From assembly GCF_000165125.1 (NCBI RefSeq), contig NZ_AEIU01000003.1:62001-126000 (forward strand): a DNA stretch of 64,000 nucleotides, given 5' to 3'. Under the pieces are notes generated by a model that saw nothing but the letters and a program-made list of their open reading frames with translations, was not told the DNA's origin and did no database searches. Source of the stretch: Vibrio caribbeanicus ATCC BAA-2122 (GTDB lineage Bacteria; Pseudomonadota; Gammaproteobacteria; Enterobacterales; Vibrionaceae). A program made the translations under genes and the position numbers. This document shows positions 60,138 to 64,000 of the stretch, piece after piece. The stretch's first letter is position 1. Every line of letters starts with the position of its first letter.

Positions 60138-61355
60138 CTAGAAAGAGTGATTCGATTCTAGTTCACCACTTGCTAGAATTTCTTCAGCGACATATTGGTG
60201 AACAGCGGTTGTTGGGTGTAAACTGTCCCAAAAGACGAATTTATCTGAGCCAATACGAACACATTCTTCTCGTAAGGAGTGCCAATAAAAATATTCACTT
60301 AAAGAAAAACTACTTAAGCTCAGACAAGATTCGGTAGCATTATCAAAGCCATACGGAGTAGGATTTGATATCACTCGCTCAAACAACTCATAGGTATCAA
60401 ATAAAGTCATGTTGTATCCTAACCCAGTATAGTAGTTGACTTGTTCTTGAATAAACGTATTCATATCGAGAATTTTGCTACGGATGAACTCAACTTCTGC
60501 ATGACTAGAGTATTGAAATTTAGGTGCATTGGTTACATCAGGTAAGGTAATCAAAAGAAAGTTTTTCGCGCCCGAGTTAATAAGACTTACCAAGGCTTCG
60601 GCAAAATCATCCTTGACATTAGCAGCACTACGACCAAATTGCATGAAATCATTTAAGCCAAACTCAAGAGTAAAGAGGGTATTAGAAGGATTATAGTTTT
60701 CTGTTTCGTCCATATATTGCAAGTACGATTTAATCTGATCATTGATGCCACTAAGCAAAAAGAACTGACTTTGACCACCTGAACCTCCAACAGCCCAGTT
60801 ATAGACAGGCAAATTTTTTGCTCTAGCTAAATACTCTGTCCACACAAAGCCATTTGAAAAATGTCCCAAAAACCAGCTAGATCGATCAGGAAAACGAAAT
60901 TGTGAAGCTCCAAAAACATTGCCCGTATCCGATAAGCTGTCACCGAATGATACTATCTTGTTAATTTTCTCAGACTCTACCGCTGAGTCATTACTCCATA
61001 TCGTATTATTGAGTGACCAAGGAAAGCTTGCAGCGAAGTAAGTGACGTCAGCATTCGAGTTCGCTATACCAAGAGTTGTTGAGCATTGATCACGTATTTC
61101 CTGCTGAGTGGTGTCGGTGTAAAACATATTACCCCACCAATATCCCTCAATAGTGAAATAACGGCCGTCAGGAATCCTTGCCCATTCATAATCAGTGGCT
61201 GCACTATCACGTGAATAATCGGTTCGATACCAACAACGAACATTGGTGATGGTTTGTAAATGTTCTGTTTCGTTGACGATAGTTTCTGTCTCAGCAAACA
61301 CTGGATTGCATAACAGCAACGCAGATAGAGCCACTAATGACGCTGTCTTATTCAT
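60138..61355 (-). CDS. tlh: Thermolabile haemolysin-type secreted phospholipase/GCAT (SGNH hydrolase)
   Basis: The 405-residue protein has a signal peptide (MNKTASLVALSALLLCNPVF A-E), an N-terminal domain with VRCWYRTDYS and GYWWGNMFYTDTTQQ, and the SGNH catalytic domain: SFGDSLSDTGN (Ser), GHFSNGFVWTEYLA, FGLNDFMQFG (Asn) and FWDSLHPTTAVH (Asp-His). These match recalled V. parahaemolyticus TLH/TDH-independent lecithinase closely in order and length. The enzyme cleaves phospholipids or transfers acyl groups and is a Vibrio species marker and virulence-associated exoenzyme. Confidence 0.93.
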   Translation of the reverse strand: MNKTASLVALSALLLCNPVFAETETIVNETEHLQTITNVRCWYRTDYSRDSAATDYEWARIPDGRYFTIEGYWWGNMFYTDTTQQEIRDQCSTTLGIANSNADVTYFAASFPWSLNNTIWSNDSAVESEKINKIVSFGDSLSDTGNVFGASQFRFPDRSSWFLGHFSNGFVWTEYLARAKNLPVYNWAVGGSGGQSQFFLLSGINDQIKSYLQYMDETENYNPSNTLFTLEFGLNDFMQFGRSAANVKDDFAEALVSLINSGAKNFLLITLPDVTNAPKFQYSSHAEVEFIRSKILDMNTFIQEQVNYYTGLGYNMTLFDTYELFERVISNPTPYGFDNATESCLSLSSFSLSEYFYWHSLREECVRIGSDKFVFWDSLHPTTAVHQYVAEEILASGELESNHSF

Positions 61356-61438
61356 ATCTTACTCTCTAAGTTTATGATTTATCGACAACAAATATATAAC
61401 AAATAAGCAACAATTAGCACATCTATAATTGTGACAGT

Positions 61439-61948
61439 TCAGGCTATTTTTGTGTTAGAAATACTGATTTTATACTCAAGAAATTCCTCGCCAGACTTTA
61501 TTCTTTCAAACCCAAGCTTAGCTAAAACTCGGCAACTGCCCGTATTCCAGTGATGAACACCCGCCCATACGGTACCTTGATACCCTGACTCCGATAAATA
61601 CACCAAAGCATCACGACACATCTCTGTTGCATACCCTCTGCCCCAAAACTCTGGATTTATCCAATACGCCAGTGTTAAACCATTAACTCGTTTCTGAATC
61701 GTAACTTGACCAATTATGGATTGGTTCGCTTTGTCCACACAACTCCAAACAAAAGTCTCACCGGATTGCCAATCTGAGACTCGCTCTTTGCACCAGTGAT
61801 GAGCTTGTTCTAGTGTTCTTATTTGAGCGAGCACAAGTGGCTTAGGAAAGAGTGGGTGACTCACTGCCTCAAAAAGCTCACTTGCGTGTTCCTGATGTAT
61901 CGGAACAAAACAAAAACGCTTACTATCGAATGCCTTAGTATAGATCAT
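61439..61948 (-). CDS. GNAT-family N-acetyltransferase (RimJ/RimL-like)
   Basis: The 169-residue protein has the RimJ/L-type layout: SKRFCFVPIHQEHASELFEA, GYWINPEFWGRGYATEM-like LAYWINPEFWGRGYATEMCR with the acetyl-CoA P-loop, and NTGSCRVLAKLGFERIKSGE near the end. It probably acetylates a small molecule or peptide N-terminus. It is divergent from the peptidase gene with 95 bp between. Confidence 0.85.
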   Translation of the reverse strand: MIYTKAFDSKRFCFVPIHQEHASELFEAVSHPLFPKPLVLAQIRTLEQAHHWCKERVSDWQSGETFVWSCVDKANQSIIGQVTIQKRVNGLTLAYWINPEFWGRGYATEMCRDALVYLSESGYQGTVWAGVHHWNTGSCRVLAKLGFERIKSGEEFLEYKISISNTKIA

Positions 61949-62043
61949 AGTTCTCCCTCATCGCCTCATTTCCTAAGAACCCAATTGGTATATCATCGAG
62001 AAAACGTTACCATACACATACCATATCAAGGAGAGATATTTAC

Positions 62044-63342
62044 ATGAATCACTACTGCGAGTTTGTGGATGACGGCATAAAATACCAACCCCACGTTTTT
62101 CAGCTTCCTCTCGATTATGACGATTGTTCTAAGGGGAGCATTGAGGTATTTGCACGGTCCTTAACTTCAACGTCAGAGAATGCGAGTGACAAACCTTGGT
62201 TAGTCTATTTTCAAGGTGGGCCCGGTTTTCCCTCCCCACGACAAAACGGCCATCAAGGCTGGGTAAAACGAGCATTAAAAGATTACCGAGTTTTACTCCT
62301 AGATCAGAGAGGAACGGGAAACAGTTCCGCTATAACTCATCAAACTATCGCCCATTTATCTCCACAGGCTCAAGCTGAATATTTAAGTCATTTTCGCGCT
62401 GACAATATAGTTCGAGATGCAGAACAAATTCGGCAACAATTTGCGGTCGAGAAATGGGCAATTTTAGGTCAAAGTTTCGGTGGCTTTTGCTCTTTAACTT
62501 ACCTTTCACTATTCCCTGATAGCCTGCTGCGCAGTTATATTACAGGCGGTGTGCCTCCAGTTACCGGACACCCAGATGTCGTCTATCAGGCTACGTTTAA
62601 ACGTGTTGTTGAAAAGAACCATGCTTTTTTTAAGCAATTTCCGAAAGCACAGTCGTTGTGCCAAAGTGTTGCTAACCACCTGCTTGAAACCGAAGAATAC
62701 CTACCCAACGGACAGCGCTTGACCGTTGAGCAATTTCAGCAGCTTGGGATAAATTTTGGTATCAGTAATAGCTTCTTACCCACCTATTACGCTTTAGAGA
62801 ATGCCTTTATTGATGTCAATGGTACACATCGGCTGCGCTACGAGTTTCTCAATCGTATCATGATGGAACAAAGCTTTCATACTCACCCTATTTATGCCAT
62901 TTTACACGAGTCTATCTATTGCCAAGGGCAGGCTTCAGATTGGAGCGCACAGCGCATACAAGAGACGTTACCTCAGTTTCAATATCAGCCGAACCAAACA
63001 TTTTACTTTACTGGAGAGATGGTTTTTCCATGGATGTTTACCCAATACACCAACCTTGTGCCGCTCAAGCAAGCGGCTGAGCTTCTCGCACAAAAGCAAG
63101 ACTGGGGGCCACTTTATGATATTGAAAGGCTTCAGGCTAATAAAGTACCTGTCAGTTGCGCTGTTTATGCAGACGATATGTTTGTCGACATGGACTTGAG
63201 TCGTCAAACTTTGGCCAATATTCCAAACTCCGCAGCTTGGATAACCAATGAATACGAGCACAATGGCCTCAGAGTAGACGGTGAGCATATCTTAGATAAG
63301 TTGATATCAATGGGCAATCAATTAGCCGCAACCATAGATTAA
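62044..63342 (+). CDS. Alpha/beta-hydrolase, proline iminopeptidase-like (S33)
   Basis: The 432-residue protein follows GGAGAG. Oxyanion-hole motif YFQGGPGFPSP, strand-loop VLLLDQRGTGNSS and nucleophile elbow GQSFGGFCS mark an S33 peptidase. The catalytic His is probably in EYEHNGLR near the C-terminus and the acid in a VYADDMFVD-type loop. It releases N-terminal proline or similar residues from peptides and is presumably cytoplasmic, as there is no signal peptide. Confidence 0.9.
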   Translation: MNHYCEFVDDGIKYQPHVFQLPLDYDDCSKGSIEVFARSLTSTSENASDKPWLVYFQGGPGFPSPRQNGHQGWVKRALKDYRVLLLDQRGTGNSSAITHQTIAHLSPQAQAEYLSHFRADNIVRDAEQIRQQFAVEKWAILGQSFGGFCSLTYLSLFPDSLLRSYITGGVPPVTGHPDVVYQATFKRVVEKNHAFFKQFPKAQSLCQSVANHLLETEEYLPNGQRLTVEQFQQLGINFGISNSFLPTYYALENAFIDVNGTHRLRYEFLNRIMMEQSFHTHPIYAILHESIYCQGQASDWSAQRIQETLPQFQYQPNQTFYFTGEMVFPWMFTQYTNLVPLKQAAELLAQKQDWGPLYDIERLQANKVPVSCAVYADDMFVDMDLSRQTLANIPNSAAWITNEYEHNGLRVDGEHILDKLISMGNQLAATID

Positions 63343-63461
63343 TTTGCTCCCTCATCCCAAAAGCAAGCATTGTTTTTGGTTGGGGGCTCTTTTCCTACTG
63401 TCAATTTGATATCGAGTACAATTAAGGTATCCTAGCGCTGAAATAACAACACCAAAAAATA

Positions 63462-63875
63462 ATGCTTAAAATCTCGAACAGTGTCACGCTACAATCTTGG
63501 GAAATTCAACTCTCCGCGATTCGCTCGCAAGGTGCGGGCGGCCAGAACGTGAATAAGGTATCCTCTGCCATACACCTGCAGTTTGATATTCCCAACTCAA
63601 GCCTGCCTGCAGTATACAAAGAGAAACTAATGGCGTTAAACGACGGTCGAATTTCCAAGCAGGGCGTTATTACGATTAAAGCGCAGCGTTTTCGAACTCA
63701 AGAACAAAATAAAGACGATGCACTCAATCGTCTACTCGAACTCATTCAATCAGCAATGATCGTAATCAAAAAACGTCGCGAAACTAAGCCAACCAGAGCT
63801 TCGAAAGAGAGACGTCTAAAAAGTAAAACGATAAAAGGCCAAACAAAAACCTTACGCAAAAAAATCTCGTACTAG
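63462..63875 (+). CDS. arfB: Alternative ribosome-rescue factor ArfB (YaeJ)
   Basis: The 137-residue protein has the release-factor GGQ motif at residues 26-28 (SQGAGGQNVNKVSSAI) and a basic C-terminal tail (SKERRLKSKTIKGQTKTLRK) that enters the empty mRNA channel of stalled ribosomes. It hydrolyses peptidyl-tRNA on non-stop complexes as a back-up to tmRNA. Confidence 0.93.
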   Translation: MLKISNSVTLQSWEIQLSAIRSQGAGGQNVNKVSSAIHLQFDIPNSSLPAVYKEKLMALNDGRISKQGVITIKAQRFRTQEQNKDDALNRLLELIQSAMIVIKKRRETKPTRASKERRLKSKTIKGQTKTLRKKISY

Positions 63876-63917
63876 AGGCAGCTAACCTCATCAAATCTAG
63901 AATAAAGGGATGTATTT

Positions 63918-64000
63918 ATGTTCAACCTTGCACGGCATGTGTTTCGTATTTTGTGTTTTTATCCACTATTAATCCATACAGGGAACGCTTACGCACAAGA
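63918..64000 (+). CDS. N-terminus of an exported protein (cut by window edge)
   Basis: The ATG follows AAGGGA by seven bases. The 27 visible residues form a signal peptide (MFNLARHVFRILCFYPLLIH, then TGNAYAQ). It starts 42 bp after arfB on the same strand, so the two may be co-transcribed. The mature product lies outside the window. Confidence 0.7.
   Translation, partial: MFNLARHVFRILCFYPLLIHTGNAYAQ

Noticed and set aside
1-64000. tRNA, rRNA, riboswitch, integrase or replication origin
   Set aside because: None could be recognised on either strand; no cloverleaf, tyrosine-recombinase motif or DnaA-box cluster was found by eye.

Overview
The window looks like a piece of a Vibrio (Vibrionaceae) genome, possibly the smaller chromosome. 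The basis is about 40-43 % GC, a secreted lipase almost certainly of the Vibrio thermolabile-haemolysin (TLH) family, ToxR-like membrane regulators, a DUF368 (PopT-type) transporter, a DASH cryptochrome beside an iron-sulfur photolyase, and a complete cyoABCDE operon. No rRNA, tRNA, CRISPR array, prophage or intact insertion sequence was found. It reads as a mosaic of small metabolic operons and accessory genes, stitched through by a family of about 265-bp MITE-like repeats.

1-6.5 kb (minus strand): a compact operon for an opine-type metallophore. In transcription order it encodes a periplasmic binding protein, a FecCD-type permease, an ATPase, a nicotianamine-synthase-like enzyme (CntL type), an opine dehydrogenase (CntM type), a DMT exporter (CntI type) and a DUF1007 protein cut by the window edge. 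A Zur-box-like palindrome lies just upstream, so the most economical reading is a zinc-responsive, pseudopaline-like zincophore made, exported and re-imported. 6.8-9.9 kb: a small secreted protein, a LysR regulator, a GNAT acetyltransferase and a family-3 solute-binding protein. 10.3-13.5 kb: an AT-rich block with a ToxR-like regulator overlapping a small membrane partner (VtrA/VtrC-like), a convergent VtrB-like regulator and a large-clostridial-toxin-type glycosyltransferase fold without its DXD motif.

13.9-20.2 kb: YccF, a TauE/SafE exporter, two overlapping photolyase/cryptochrome genes and an MFS protein with a long helical tail. 20.2-27.6 kb: a candidate small-molecule pathway (ArgG-like ligase, 2OG-Fe dioxygenase, DMT exporter, M14 deacylase) with a divergent LysR regulator, followed by an MFS transporter and a small-molecule kinase. 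27.8-33.5 kb: two PilZ paralogues, a DUF368 transporter, adenosine deaminase and a divergent CRP/FNR-type regulator. 34.1-38.8 kb: cytochrome bo3 quinol oxidase plus haem O synthase.

39-51.4 kb: a lipoprotein, a CtlX-type amidinohydrolase, an ABC exporter, small secreted or membrane proteins, a stand-alone panB paralogue, a secreted FAD oxidase with extra N-terminal domains, an OsmC protein, and an azlCD operon whose XRE-cupin regulator sits behind a perfect 32-bp palindrome. 51.5-61.4 kb: a secreted-protein-rich stretch (toxin-like 830-residue protein, BspA-type repeat protein, small secreted protein, TLH lipase) punctuated by two full MITE copies and interrupted by a divergent dioxygenase / aldehyde dehydrogenase pair suggestive of trimethyllysine/carnitine metabolism. 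61.4-64 kb: an acetyltransferase, a proline-iminopeptidase-like hydrolase, ArfB, and the start of a further exported protein. All assignments come from reading motifs and recalled family features; no database search was possible.
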